The position numbers and the translations under genes are program-made. The notes under the pieces were generated by a model, which saw nothing but the letters and a program-made list of their open reading frames with translations, had not been told where the DNA came from and searched no databases. From NCBI GenBank assembly GCA_023261465.1, contig JAHFOW010000006.1, positions 1-28,254 on the forward strand: DNA of 28,254 nucleotides, in the 5' to 3' direction. This DNA comes from Planctomycetota bacterium. Lineage in GTDB: Bacteria; Planctomycetota; Brocadiia; Brocadiales; Brocadiaceae. Of this stretch, positions 7,430 to 14,935 are shown in pieces. The first letter of the stretch is position 1; every line of letters begins with the position of its first letter.

Positions 7430-7771
7430 TTAGCGCTCATGGGTTTTGTCCCCTGGCTCTGTTCCCAAGCCAGAGCTTGGGGACCAGATGAAGTCGCTGC
7501 CGCCGGCAATTGCAGGCACTATAGAAATGTGGTCGCCGTCTTTAACAGGGGTATTCAAATTGCCCATAAATCGGATATCTTCGTCGTTCAGGTAGAAATT
7601 AATAAACCTCCTGATCTGTCCGTCATTATCACAAATTCTCTCTTTGATGCCTTTATAATTTTTTTCAAGACTCTCAACGACGTCTTTAATTGTTTTTCCT
7701 TCAACCTTTACTTCATCTGCACCCTTCGTGAGGGTTCTTAAGGGTGTTGGGATACGTACTGTTATTGGCAT
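7430..7771 (-). CDS. ThiS/MoaD-family sulfur-carrier protein with a C-terminal tail after Gly-Gly
   Basis: This is a ubiquitin-fold protein of the ThiS/MoaD type. Such proteins are activated at a C-terminal Gly-Gly as adenylate, then thiocarboxylate, and deliver sulfur. Core features are MPITVRIPTPLRTLT at the start, a VxxxVESLE helix (residues 30-36), FINFYLNDEDIRF (57-69) and the final strand GDHISIVPAIAGG (79-91). Family members normally end at or just after the Gly-Gly. Here 22 further residues follow (92-113), largely encoded by a palindromic repeat. A strong AAGGAG ribosome binding site precedes the ATG. It lies 127 bases downstream of the ThrC-like gene, so it is probably on the same riboswitch-controlled mRNA. 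No E1-like or JAMM protease gene is in the window. Confidence 0.85.
   Translation of the reverse strand: MPITVRIPTPLRTLTKGADEVKVEGKTIKDVVESLEKNYKGIKERICDNDGQIRRFINFYLNDEDIRFMGNLNTPVKDGDHISIVPAIAGGSDFIWSPSSGLGTEPGDKTHER
7448..7484. repeat. Palindromic repeat inside the 3' end of the sulfur-carrier gene
   Basis: GTCCCC (7448-7453) pairs with GGGGAC (7479-7484) and GCTCTG (7456-7461) with CAGAGC (7471-7476), separated by two-base internal mismatches and a nine-base loop. An alternative 10-bp arm pairing, GTTCCCAAGC with GCTTGGGGAC (7461-7484), also exists. The CCCAAGC...GCTTGGG core resembles dispersed palindromes known in many bacterial genomes. It encodes most of the tail of the ThiS-like protein. 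Confidence 0.6.
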
Positions 7772-7898
7772 TTTCTGCTCCTTTTTACGTTTAAAATTAA
7801 ATACAGATTTTTTTAAGATAGTTTGTGTGATTAAGAAGTTTTGAGGATGTGAATTTACAAGTATCTGAACTTTTCAGCCTCTCATCTTCCCGTAAATA

Positions 7899-9143
7899 TC
7901 AGTGTGCCCCGGACGTCTTTTTTCCCATAATAGCGACGAATTCAGCAAGGGATGGATTGATAATTTCGGGTTCTTCTAATTTATCCAGGACTGCCTCCTG
8001 GGTTTTCAATCCATTCCCGGTAACGCTGATTACAATAGACTCATCCTTTGGTATCCTGCCCTGTTCAATGAGTTTCCTGGTCACGGCAACCGTTACACCG
8101 CCTGCAGTTTCTGTGAAAATACCTTCGGTTCTGGCAAGTAATTTAATGCCTTCAACAAGTTCGTCATCTGTTACGTCTTCTGCCCATCCGCCGGAAACGT
8201 TAATGGATTTTACCGAATAGAAACCGTCGGCTGGATTCCCGATGGCTATTGATTGGGCAATCGTCTTAGGCTTTACCGGTTTTATCACATCAGTTTCTGC
8301 TTTAATGGCGGTGGTGATGGGCGAGCTACCGCTAGCCTGGGCGCCGTGGAGTTTCGTATCTGCATTATCTATAAGTCCCAACTTGACAAATTCTTTAATA
8401 GACTTTTCTATCTTGGTAATCAGGGACCCGCCTGCCATCGGGACAATGATATGTCTGGGCGCCTTCCATCCGAGTTGTTCCATGATTTCATATCCGTAAG
8501 TCTTTGAGCCTTCGCCATAGTATGGCCTTAAATTTACATTGACAATAGCCCAGCCATATTTGTCTGCGATTTCAGAGCATAGCTTATTTACACTGTCATA
8601 ATTTCCCCTGACTTTTATTACATTCGTACCATAAATTAATGTTCCTATAATCTTGCCCTGTTCGAGATCTGCTGGCATAATGATGTAGCTTTCAAGACCT
8701 GCCTGTACTGCCTGGGCAGCTACCGCATTTCCCAGATTTCCCGTAGTGGCGCAACCGACCGTTTTGAAACCAAATTCCTTCGCCTTGGTCAGGGCAGTGG
8801 AAACAACACGATCCTTAAAAGAAAACGTTGGATAGTTAACGGAATCGTTCTTTACGTATAATTCCTTTACCCCTAAAAGTCTAGCAAGATTATTTGCCTT
8901 AACCAGTGGGGTGAAACCCACCTGCGCGCCCACCGTTGGTTCTCCATCAATAGGGAGGAGTTCCCGGTAGCGCCACATGGTCTTGCCGCGAGATTCAATG
9001 AGCTTTCTCGTGAGCACCTTTTTTATTCCATCATAATCATAATCGACTTCCAAAGGACCGAAACAAAAACTGCAAACATGTAATGGTTCTTTTGGATATT
9101 CCTTGCCGCATTCACGGCATCTCAGGCCTTTAACAAATCCCAT
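7899..9143 (-). CDS. thrC: Threonine-synthase-like PLP enzyme (possibly homocysteine-forming)
   Basis: Threonine synthase converts O-phosphohomoserine to threonine with PLP. The protein has 414 residues with an N-terminal zinc ribbon (Cys9, Cys12, Cys24, Cys27), the PLP-lysine motif SFKDR (Lys110), substrate loop CATTGNLGNA (131-140) and the phosphate-binding VPMAGGSL segment near residue 235. These place it in the ThrC branch of fold-type II PLP enzymes. The GGAGG ribosome binding site sits about 8 bases before the ATG. The gene stands directly behind a SAM-I riboswitch/terminator and ahead of a ThiS-like carrier. That context fits sulfur transfer to phosphohomoserine better than plain threonine synthesis. 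Sequence alone cannot decide between the two. Confidence 0.9.
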   Translation of the reverse strand: MGFVKGLRCRECGKEYPKEPLHVCSFCFGPLEVDYDYDGIKKVLTRKLIESRGKTMWRYRELLPIDGEPTVGAQVGFTPLVKANNLARLLGVKELYVKNDSVNYPTFSFKDRVVSTALTKAKEFGFKTVGCATTGNLGNAVAAQAVQAGLESYIIMPADLEQGKIIGTLIYGTNVIKVRGNYDSVNKLCSEIADKYGWAIVNVNLRPYYGEGSKTYGYEIMEQLGWKAPRHIIVPMAGGSLITKIEKSIKEFVKLGLIDNADTKLHGAQASGSSPITTAIKAETDVIKPVKPKTIAQSIAIGNPADGFYSVKSINVSGGWAEDVTDDELVEGIKLLARTEGIFTETAGGVTVAVTRKLIEQGRIPKDESIVISVTGNGLKTQEAVLDKLEEPEIINPSLAEFVAIMGKKTSGAH

Positions 9144-9172
9144 CTATTGCCTCCACACAATTTCCAGCAAAT

Positions 9173-9217
9173 AAAAAAGCCTCTTTCTATAAAAATAAGA
9201 TAGGAAGAGGCTTTTTT
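9173..9217 (-). terminator. Rho-independent terminator of the SAM riboswitch
   Basis: On the minus strand GCCTCTT-C-CTAT pairs with ATAG-A-AAGAGGC (a 7-bp and a 4-bp helix around one mismatch), followed by TTTTTT. The A-run before the stem extends the pairing. The ascending arm also contains CCTATCTTAT, which can instead pair with the 3' strand of riboswitch helix P1 (GATAAGATAGG) to form an antiterminator. It lies 30 bases upstream of the ThrC-like start codon. Confidence 0.92.
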
Positions 9218-9350
9218 ACGTCCCTATCTTATCTTTTCCCAAAACACGAGACAGGAATTAGCACCAGCATTTTGACCAGGTTACTTACTGGACAAAACCG
9301 GTTGCTGTGGCTTCACAGGGCCAGTCCCTCTGCCACTCTCGATAAGATAA
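9218..9350 (-). ncRNA. SAM-I riboswitch (S-box leader)
   Basis: On the minus strand the leader shows the S-box core: CTTATCGAGAGTGGCAGAGG, then ACTGGCCC, TGTGAAGCCACAGCAACC, and later GGTGCTAATTCC. Helix P1 is TTATCTTATC (9341-9350) against GATAAGATAG (9225-9234). The P1 3' strand is also complementary to part of the following terminator. When SAM binds, P1 holds that strand and the terminator forms, so the downstream ThrC-like and ThiS-like genes are switched off by high SAM. All core elements are present, so this call is firm. Confidence 0.96.
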
Positions 9351-9364
9351 ACAATATTTGCAAT

Positions 9365-9393
9365 ATTATAAAAGAATGTTCAATATTTGTCAA
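9365..9393 (-). promoter_or_regulatory. Consensus sigma-70-type promoter for the riboswitch transcript
   Basis: On the minus strand TTGACA (9388-9393) and TATAAT (9365-9370) are both perfect consensus and are separated by exactly 17 bases. Transcription would begin near 9358, just before helix P1 of the SAM riboswitch. Placement and match make this the promoter of the ThrC-like/ThiS-like unit, with regulation at termination rather than initiation. Confidence 0.85.
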
Positions 9394-9445
9394 ATATATT
9401 GATATATGTTGCAAAAAACAAATAGTATAAAAAGTCGCCGAATGC

Positions 9446-10756
9446 CTATCTTAAACTGTTTATAACAATACCCGTAATTAATTTGGGATAAAAGTACGTT
9501 GATTTCGGAGGCATGACCTTTCGCGTCATGGCGATTTCTTTTACCTGCTCGATGAGGGTCGGTTTCATGAAGAATGCAAGTTGATAGTAGCCTGCTTTTA
9601 CCTGAGACAGAGCTTCTTTCTCATCTTTTACATAAATCACAGCGTTTTTGTTATTTCCGTGAGTAGCGTTTATACCCAGTATCTTTTCTACAATCATGCC
9701 GTGGAGTATCCCGGCATCCAGATGTTTCCATTCAGGATGGTTATTGGTAAATACCGTTTCGATCATATTCGCGTTGTTTGGCTGTAGTTTGTAATAAGTG
9801 TCTTCTTTCCCGGCATACATGATAAATGCAGGCCCTTTTGTTCCTTTGTTAAGCGCAAAGAGAAACTCATCTACGCTACATCCCTTGCCAATACATTCAA
9901 CATGGAATGATTCTTTTAATGAAGTAAGAAGGGTATCCAACGGATAGTTTTTTATGTTCTGCACCAGGCGGTGAGTGGGAAGTATCTGAAGCCCCGGATT
10001 ATTCATGGATACGCACACCATCATGACATAATCAAGGGGTAGATCGCCGCCAGTCCATCCGTTTGCCCTGCGTGTCTGTTCCTGATACACCAGCGCTGTT
10101 TCATAGCGGTGATGTCCGTCTGCAATGAAGAGTGGTTTCTCCTTCATGAGCGTTGACAGGGTACGGACAGCCTCCCTATCCTTCAGTACCCAGAGTTTGT
10201 TTTTCACTCCTGAGTTATCAACAAAATCCAGTTCCGGCTTTGTATTGGTTGTTTTCGATAGATAGGTATCAATGGCGCTATTTTCGTCAGGGAATAGGGC
10301 AAAAATAGAACTGAGATTTGCATGGCACGACTGCATGAGTTTTAAACGATCTACCTTTGGCCCGGAAAGTGTTTGCTCATGGGGATAAATATGTCCTTTG
10401 TCGAAAGGCTCAAGTTTTACCAGTGAAACGAAACCTCTCCGGACAAACCTTTTATCTTTAGAGGTAAATTCCTGGTCGTAGATATAAATAGCCGGCGTAT
10501 CCTCTCGTTTGAGTATACCTGCCTTTGTCCACTCACTCAGGAATTCAGCGGCGTGGGTATATTTATTGACCTGTTCGCTGTCCCCGGGCAATTCCTTTCC
10601 AAAATCAATCCGGATGATGTTGTTGGGATGTTTTTGATAATACCCATCTTGTTCCTGTGGAGAAATTACATCATACGGTGGCGTTACCACCGACGAGATA
10701 TCCTTAATCAAACTTGAGTTATAACGAATTCCCTGGAACGGTTTTATAATAGCCAT
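9446..10756 (-). CDS. DUF1015 family protein
   Basis: The protein belongs to the DUF1015 family (function not established; often near serA or amino-acid genes). Typical segments are MAIIKPFQGIRYNSSL at the start, VVTPPYDVISPQEQ, YIYDQEF, GHIYPHEQTL, FIADGHHRYETAL and a late ILPTHRLV. From the chosen start it has 436 residues, the usual length. I choose the ATG at 10756 because homologs start MA-I-KPF-G-RY. A longer in-frame TTG start at 10822 would overlap ahcY by 59 bases and adds an unlikely N-terminus. The start lies 7 bases after the ahcY stop, so the two are probably co-transcribed. No strong ribosome binding site is seen. Confidence 0.88.
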   Translation of the reverse strand: MAIIKPFQGIRYNSSLIKDISSVVTPPYDVISPQEQDGYYQKHPNNIIRIDFGKELPGDSEQVNKYTHAAEFLSEWTKAGILKREDTPAIYIYDQEFTSKDKRFVRRGFVSLVKLEPFDKGHIYPHEQTLSGPKVDRLKLMQSCHANLSSIFALFPDENSAIDTYLSKTTNTKPELDFVDNSGVKNKLWVLKDREAVRTLSTLMKEKPLFIADGHHRYETALVYQEQTRRANGWTGGDLPLDYVMMVCVSMNNPGLQILPTHRLVQNIKNYPLDTLLTSLKESFHVECIGKGCSVDEFLFALNKGTKGPAFIMYAGKEDTYYKLQPNNANMIETVFTNNHPEWKHLDAGILHGMIVEKILGINATHGNNKNAVIYVKDEKEALSQVKAGYYQLAFFMKPTLIEQVKEIAMTRKVMPPKSTYFYPKLITGIVINSLR

Positions 10757-10763
10757 AGCAAAA

Positions 10764-12023
10764 CTAGGTGCCTTCCTCCCATGAAGCAAGATACTTTTCC
10801 TGCTCTTTTGTAAGGGTATCAATGGTAATGCCCATGGATTTCAATTTAAGACCGGCGACCCACTTGTCTATTTCCTTTGGCACATCGTAAACCTTCGCAG
10901 CCAATTTTCCCTTGTTTTTTACTACATGTTCTGTGGCTAATGCCTGAGTAGCAAAGCTCATATCCATAACACATGCCGGATGACCTTCCGCGGCGGCAAG
11001 GTTAATGAGACGTCCTTCACCTAAGAGATGTATTGACCTGCCATTTTTGAGAACATATTGGTCTACAAAATTACGAATGCCTTTATTGACCTTTGTTGAA
11101 AGGGATTCCAAAGCGCCGATGTCAATTTCTACGTTGAAATGGCCGGAATTGCAAACCAATGCGCCATGTTTCATGACTTCAAAGTGTTCTTTCCTGATTA
11201 CATGCATATTTCCTGTAACGGTGCAGAAAAGGTCGCCAACTTTTGCGGCCTCACTCATGGGCATTACCCTGTAGCCGTCCATGGCTGCCTCAAGTGATTT
11301 TACGGGGTCTATTTCCGTAACTACAACGTTTGCGCCCATGCCGTTTGCGCGCATGGCAAATCCCTTTCCACACCAGCCATAGCCGGCGACAACAACGGTT
11401 TTACCGGCAAGTAAGACATCCGTGGCCCGTATGATTCCGTCAATGGTTGATTGACCAGTTCCATACCGGTTATCGAAAAGGTGTTTTGTGTCGGCATCGT
11501 TTACGGCAATAACCGGTATTTTAAGAGAACCGTCTTTCTCCATTGCTTTTAGCCGTATCACACCGGTCGTTGTTTCTTCCATGCTCCCCAGGATATGAGG
11601 GATAAGTTCTTTACGGTCCTTGTGGATTGCGGATACCAGGTCGGCGCCATCGTCCATGGTGATAGTTGGTTTATGGTCCAGCGCCGCTGTGATATGCTTG
11701 TAATAGGTTGTATTGTCTTCTCCCTTGATAGCAAAGACGGGAATACCATAATCCTTCACGAGGGAGGCGGCAACATCGTCCTGCGTTGATAAAGGATTGG
11801 ATGCGCACAGGACAATATCTGCGCCGCCAGCCTTGAGCGCTCTTGCCAGATTTGCGGTTTCTGCCGTTACATGAAGGCAGGCGGACATTTTCAGCCCCTT
11901 TAATGGTTTTTCTTTTTCAAACCTTTCTTTTATCTGCGTCAGGACAGGCATGTCATTGCTTGCCCATTCTATGCGTTTCTTTCCCTGTGATGCTAAATTT
12001 ATGTCTTTGATGTCACCGTTCAT
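10764..12023 (-). CDS. ahcY: Adenosylhomocysteinase
   Basis: This cytoplasmic NAD-dependent enzyme splits S-adenosylhomocysteine into homocysteine and adenosine, relieving product inhibition of methyltransferases. Visible motifs are the substrate region MSACLHVTAETANLA (residues 46-60), CASNPLSTQDDVAA (73-86), the Lys/Asp active site segment VNDADTKHLFDNRYGTGQS (174-192), the NAD loop GYGWCGKG (214-221) and NSGHFNVEID (292-301). It has 419 residues and ends without the Tyr-Arg-Tyr tail of the long forms, as in the shorter thermophile/archaeal-type enzymes. An AAAGGGAC ribosome binding site precedes the ATG. It is separated from metK by 366 bases containing an inverted repeat and is followed closely by the DUF1015 gene. 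Confidence 0.96.
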   Translation of the reverse strand: MNGDIKDINLASQGKKRIEWASNDMPVLTQIKERFEKEKPLKGLKMSACLHVTAETANLARALKAGGADIVLCASNPLSTQDDVAASLVKDYGIPVFAIKGEDNTTYYKHITAALDHKPTITMDDGADLVSAIHKDRKELIPHILGSMEETTTGVIRLKAMEKDGSLKIPVIAVNDADTKHLFDNRYGTGQSTIDGIIRATDVLLAGKTVVVAGYGWCGKGFAMRANGMGANVVVTEIDPVKSLEAAMDGYRVMPMSEAAKVGDLFCTVTGNMHVIRKEHFEVMKHGALVCNSGHFNVEIDIGALESLSTKVNKGIRNFVDQYVLKNGRSIHLLGEGRLINLAAAEGHPACVMDMSFATQALATEHVVKNKGKLAAKVYDVPKEIDKWVAGLKLKSMGITIDTLTKEQEKYLASWEEGT

Positions 12024-12389
12024 GAATGTCCCTTTCTTTGTTAATTAAGTTATTGTTACATCTTTAAATGTTTTTTGCTAAAATCTTGAGATACTTTTCA
12101 TAAAATTCAATGAATCATAATAGGATTCTGTGGTAACTCCTTTTTTGATAAGATAAAATTACTTATATCGCATGTTCAATCTCAAAAAAATCAAGTACCG
12201 TTTTGTTAGCATTTTTATAAAGGTTTAACTCACCGCAGAGAACGCTGGGATCACAGAGAAATCGGGAAAGACCGGGAGAAAACAAGGGGCTGTGTGGTTA
12301 AATTTCCCCGATTCCCATTTTCAAATTTCTCGTCTTCCTGTTTTTTCTCTGCGTTCTTTGCGCCCTCTGCGGTGAATAACTAAACAGTT
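12024..12389. other. metK-ahcY intergenic region
   Basis: These 366 bases separate two SAM-cycle genes on the same strand. About 146 bases are the inverted repeat element at 12230-12375. The rest (12024-12229) is AT-rich and must hold the ahcY leader. I see no riboswitch-like core here; the SAH riboswitch signature that precedes some ahcY genes is not evident. Confidence 0.5.
12230..12375. repeat. MITE-like inverted repeat element (CACCGCAGAG type)
   Basis: TCACCGCAGAG (12230-12240) and CTCTGCGGTGA (12365-12375) are perfect 11-bp terminal inverted repeats. Just inside, GAACGC on the left is echoed by GCGTTC on the right. The ends match the CACCGCAGAG...CTCTGCGGTGA elements scattered in intergenic DNA of many environmental bacteria. 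It contains no coding frame. It ends 14 bases from the metK stop and may act as a 3' RNA structure for that gene. Confidence 0.65.
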
Positions 12390-13559
12390 TTACATACCCG
12401 CAGCCTTGCGCAGGGCGTCAACCATGTCTATCTTTTCCCAGGTGAATGAGTCCTCTGAACGGCCAAAATGACCATGACGGGCGGTAATCTTGTAGATCGG
12501 CCTTCTGAGTTTTAACCGATCAATAATACCCCTTGGCGTCATGTCAAATACCTTCTCGCAAACCTCGGTGAGTTTTTCATCGGGCAGCTTTCCCGTACCT
12601 TCAGTAGTAATATGGAGAGCCAGCGGTTTCGCCACACCGATTGCATAAGCGACCTGTACCTCGCATCGTTCTGCCAAACCAGCGGCAACAATATTTTTCG
12701 CCATGTGTCTGGCAGCATAGCAGGCGCTTCGGTCAACCTTCGTTGGGTCCTTTCCCGAAAAGGCGCCGCCGCCATGACGTCCCCACCCGCCGTAGGAATC
12801 GACAATGATCTTTCGTCCTGTCAAACCGCAGTCTCCCTGGGGTCCGCCAATGACAAAACGTCCGGTTGGATTTATGTGATAAATGGTTTTACTATCCAAT
12901 AAATGCGCCGGGATTACCTGTTTAGCGACTTTTTCGATCATGTCCTCTTTGAGGGTTTCGTATTTTACATCAGGGGCATGCTGGGTAGAGATAACCACGG
13001 TATGTACTCTGACAGGCTTATGGTCCTGGAATTCTACCGTTACCTGTGATTTTGCGTCCGGCCGTAAATATTTCAAAGCCCCTTTTTGCCTTAATTCTGC
13101 ATGCTTAATAATAATTCTATGCGCCAGCATGATGGGAAGCGGCATCAGTTCTGGTGTGTCATTACATGCATAGCCAAACATCATTCCCTGGTCGCCAGCG
13201 CCCTGGTCCTTATGAAGACCTTCTCCTTCGGTTACACCCTGAGAAATATCGGGGGACTGTTTACCAATGCTGGTAATAACTGCGCATGAGTTGTAATCAA
13301 ATCCCATCGAGGCGTCCGTATACCCAATTTCCTTTATCGTGTTTCTTACGATATCAGATATGTTTACATTTGCCTTTGTCGTGAATTCACCTGCAACAAA
13401 GGCCACGCCTGTTGTTACCAGGGTTTCACATGCCACCCTGCTTGCGGGATCCTGTTCAAGCATGGCATCCAGGACGGCGTCTGATATCTGGTCAGCTACC
13501 TTGTCCGGGTGTCCCATCGATACCGATTCTGAGGTAAATAAATGCCTTCCTTTTTTCAT
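12390..13559 (-). CDS. metK: S-adenosylmethionine synthetase
   Basis: MetK joins methionine and ATP to give SAM. Family motifs are FTSESVSMGHPDKVADQISD (residues 8-27, with ATP-binding His17 and Asp19), GAGDQGMMFGYA (near 117-128) and the glycine-rich GGGAFSGKDPTKVDRSA (near 263-279). The length of 389 residues is standard. Its ATG overlaps the waaA stop by four bases (ATGA), so it is co-translated with the secA-waaA operon rather than standing behind its own riboswitch. The downstream inverted repeat may end or stabilise the transcript. Confidence 0.97.
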   Translation of the reverse strand: MKKGRHLFTSESVSMGHPDKVADQISDAVLDAMLEQDPASRVACETLVTTGVAFVAGEFTTKANVNISDIVRNTIKEIGYTDASMGFDYNSCAVITSIGKQSPDISQGVTEGEGLHKDQGAGDQGMMFGYACNDTPELMPLPIMLAHRIIIKHAELRQKGALKYLRPDAKSQVTVEFQDHKPVRVHTVVISTQHAPDVKYETLKEDMIEKVAKQVIPAHLLDSKTIYHINPTGRFVIGGPQGDCGLTGRKIIVDSYGGWGRHGGGAFSGKDPTKVDRSACYAARHMAKNIVAAGLAERCEVQVAYAIGVAKPLALHITTEGTGKLPDEKLTEVCEKVFDMTPRGIIDRLKLRRPIYKITARHGHFGRSEDSFTWEKIDMVDALRKAAGM

Positions 13560-14872
13560 ACGAATACTGCCCTCTCCTTAAATAAAATTTTTCTTAATAC
13601 ATCCACATTACGTTCTGTAGCGCCCTGTTGTTTTACCACTACTGCCTGTGCCTTTTTGCCCATTTCACGGGCAGCATTCGGGCGCTCGAATAAAGCTACT
13701 ATCTCATTGAAGAATGACTGTTCATTCTGTACAATTTTTATGGCACCAGCCGTGTGGAGTAACCGCATTTCTTCCTGAAAATTAAAGGTGTGCGGGCCAA
13801 CGATGATTGGCTTAGCCATTCCCGCAGGTTCCATCATATTTTGACCGCCCTGAGGAACGAGGCTTTTTCCAACGAACACACAATCGGCGACACTATAGAC
13901 ATGAAGCAATTCGCCTACGGTATCGAGAAGAATAACGGTTTCGTATTTTTGTCCACCGATAGTATTTCCTTTACCAAGCGATGTTCTTCTCACCCAGCGA
14001 AGTCCGGCAGATTCTACATGCTTAATTACATCCGAAACTCTTTCGATGTGTCGCGGCGCCAAAATTAATCGTAATTTATTAAACTTCTCCTGTAATTGTT
14101 TGAAAACCTTAAGAATGATAGTTTCTTCACCCTCATGGGTACTTCCGCAGACAATAACCTTATCGTTATCGCTGATTTCAAAGAGGCGATGCAGCTGTTT
14201 CTGTATATCTTCCGGAACCGAAGTTACAATGTTATCGTATTTCATATTACCGGTAATGTTGATTTGCGCTTCGGATATCCCCAGGTGCTTAAGCCGTGCT
14301 CCATCCACATCAGTTCTTGCGCAAAAAACATTTTCCTTCCTGGTTATACTTTCCAGGAATACCGGCGAAATCTTGCCCAATACACGATACCATCGGAGGG
14401 ATTTCTCTGATATCCTTGCATTCAGGAGTACCACCGGAATATGTTTTTTTGCCGCTTCAATCAAAAAATTTGGCCATACTTCTAATTCAATAAGGATTAT
14501 GCAAACGGGGTTTATGGTACGGAGTACCTTATCAACCACCCAGCTCAGGTCGAGCGGAAAATAAAAGACATTTTTATCACGATAACATTTTTCAGCAACA
14601 GCCAATCCGGTATTTGTATTGGCAGATAGTACAATATTTGTTTTATTAAACTCTTTTTCAAGAGATTTTACAAGCGCTTTTACCGTTAAGATTTCCCCTA
14701 CTGATGCGCCGTGAATCCATATACAGGGTCTTTCCTCGTGTTTTGCATTGAGCCATCCAAGACGTTGTGCCAGACCGGAACGGTACCGGCCATTGGTTGC
14801 AAGCTTCAGGAGGAAATATGGAGACCCACAGACGAGCGCTGCGAGATAAGCAGCATCAAAAATGATAGACAT
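13556..14872 (-). CDS. waaA: 3-deoxy-D-manno-octulosonic acid (Kdo) transferase
   Basis: WaaA (KdtA) attaches Kdo sugars to lipid A precursor at the inner face of the cytoplasmic membrane. The 438-residue protein has a hydrophobic N-terminal anchor (about residues 4-24), the HGASVGE motif (54-60) with the catalytic Glu, ELEVWPN (~129-135), LLNARISEKS (~148-157), the nucleotide-binding VCGSTHEGEE segment (~240-249) and LVPQGGQNMMEPA near residue 345. The gene implies a lipid A-type outer membrane. It lies between secA and metK and overlaps metK. The start has no strong ribosome binding site. Confidence 0.94.
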   Translation of the reverse strand: MSIIFDAAYLAALVCGSPYFLLKLATNGRYRSGLAQRLGWLNAKHEERPCIWIHGASVGEILTVKALVKSLEKEFNKTNIVLSANTNTGLAVAEKCYRDKNVFYFPLDLSWVVDKVLRTINPVCIILIELEVWPNFLIEAAKKHIPVVLLNARISEKSLRWYRVLGKISPVFLESITRKENVFCARTDVDGARLKHLGISEAQINITGNMKYDNIVTSVPEDIQKQLHRLFEISDNDKVIVCGSTHEGEETIILKVFKQLQEKFNKLRLILAPRHIERVSDVIKHVESAGLRWVRRTSLGKGNTIGGQKYETVILLDTVGELLHVYSVADCVFVGKSLVPQGGQNMMEPAGMAKPIIVGPHTFNFQEEMRLLHTAGAIKIVQNEQSFFNEIVALFERPNAAREMGKKAQAVVVKQQGATERNVDVLRKILFKERAVFV

Positions 14873-14935
14873 GAACGTGGCGTGATTTTAGAACTCTTAT
14901 CTGCACTCGAAGTATTGAGAGATAAACAAAATGAA

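Noticed and set aside
10757..10822. N-terminal extension of the DUF1015 protein from a TTG codon
   Set aside because: It overlaps ahcY and adds residues not expected in the family, while the ATG at 10756 gives the standard start.
12024..12229. SAH riboswitch before ahcY
   Set aside because: Looked for because some ahcY genes have one, but I could not find its conserved core in the leader.
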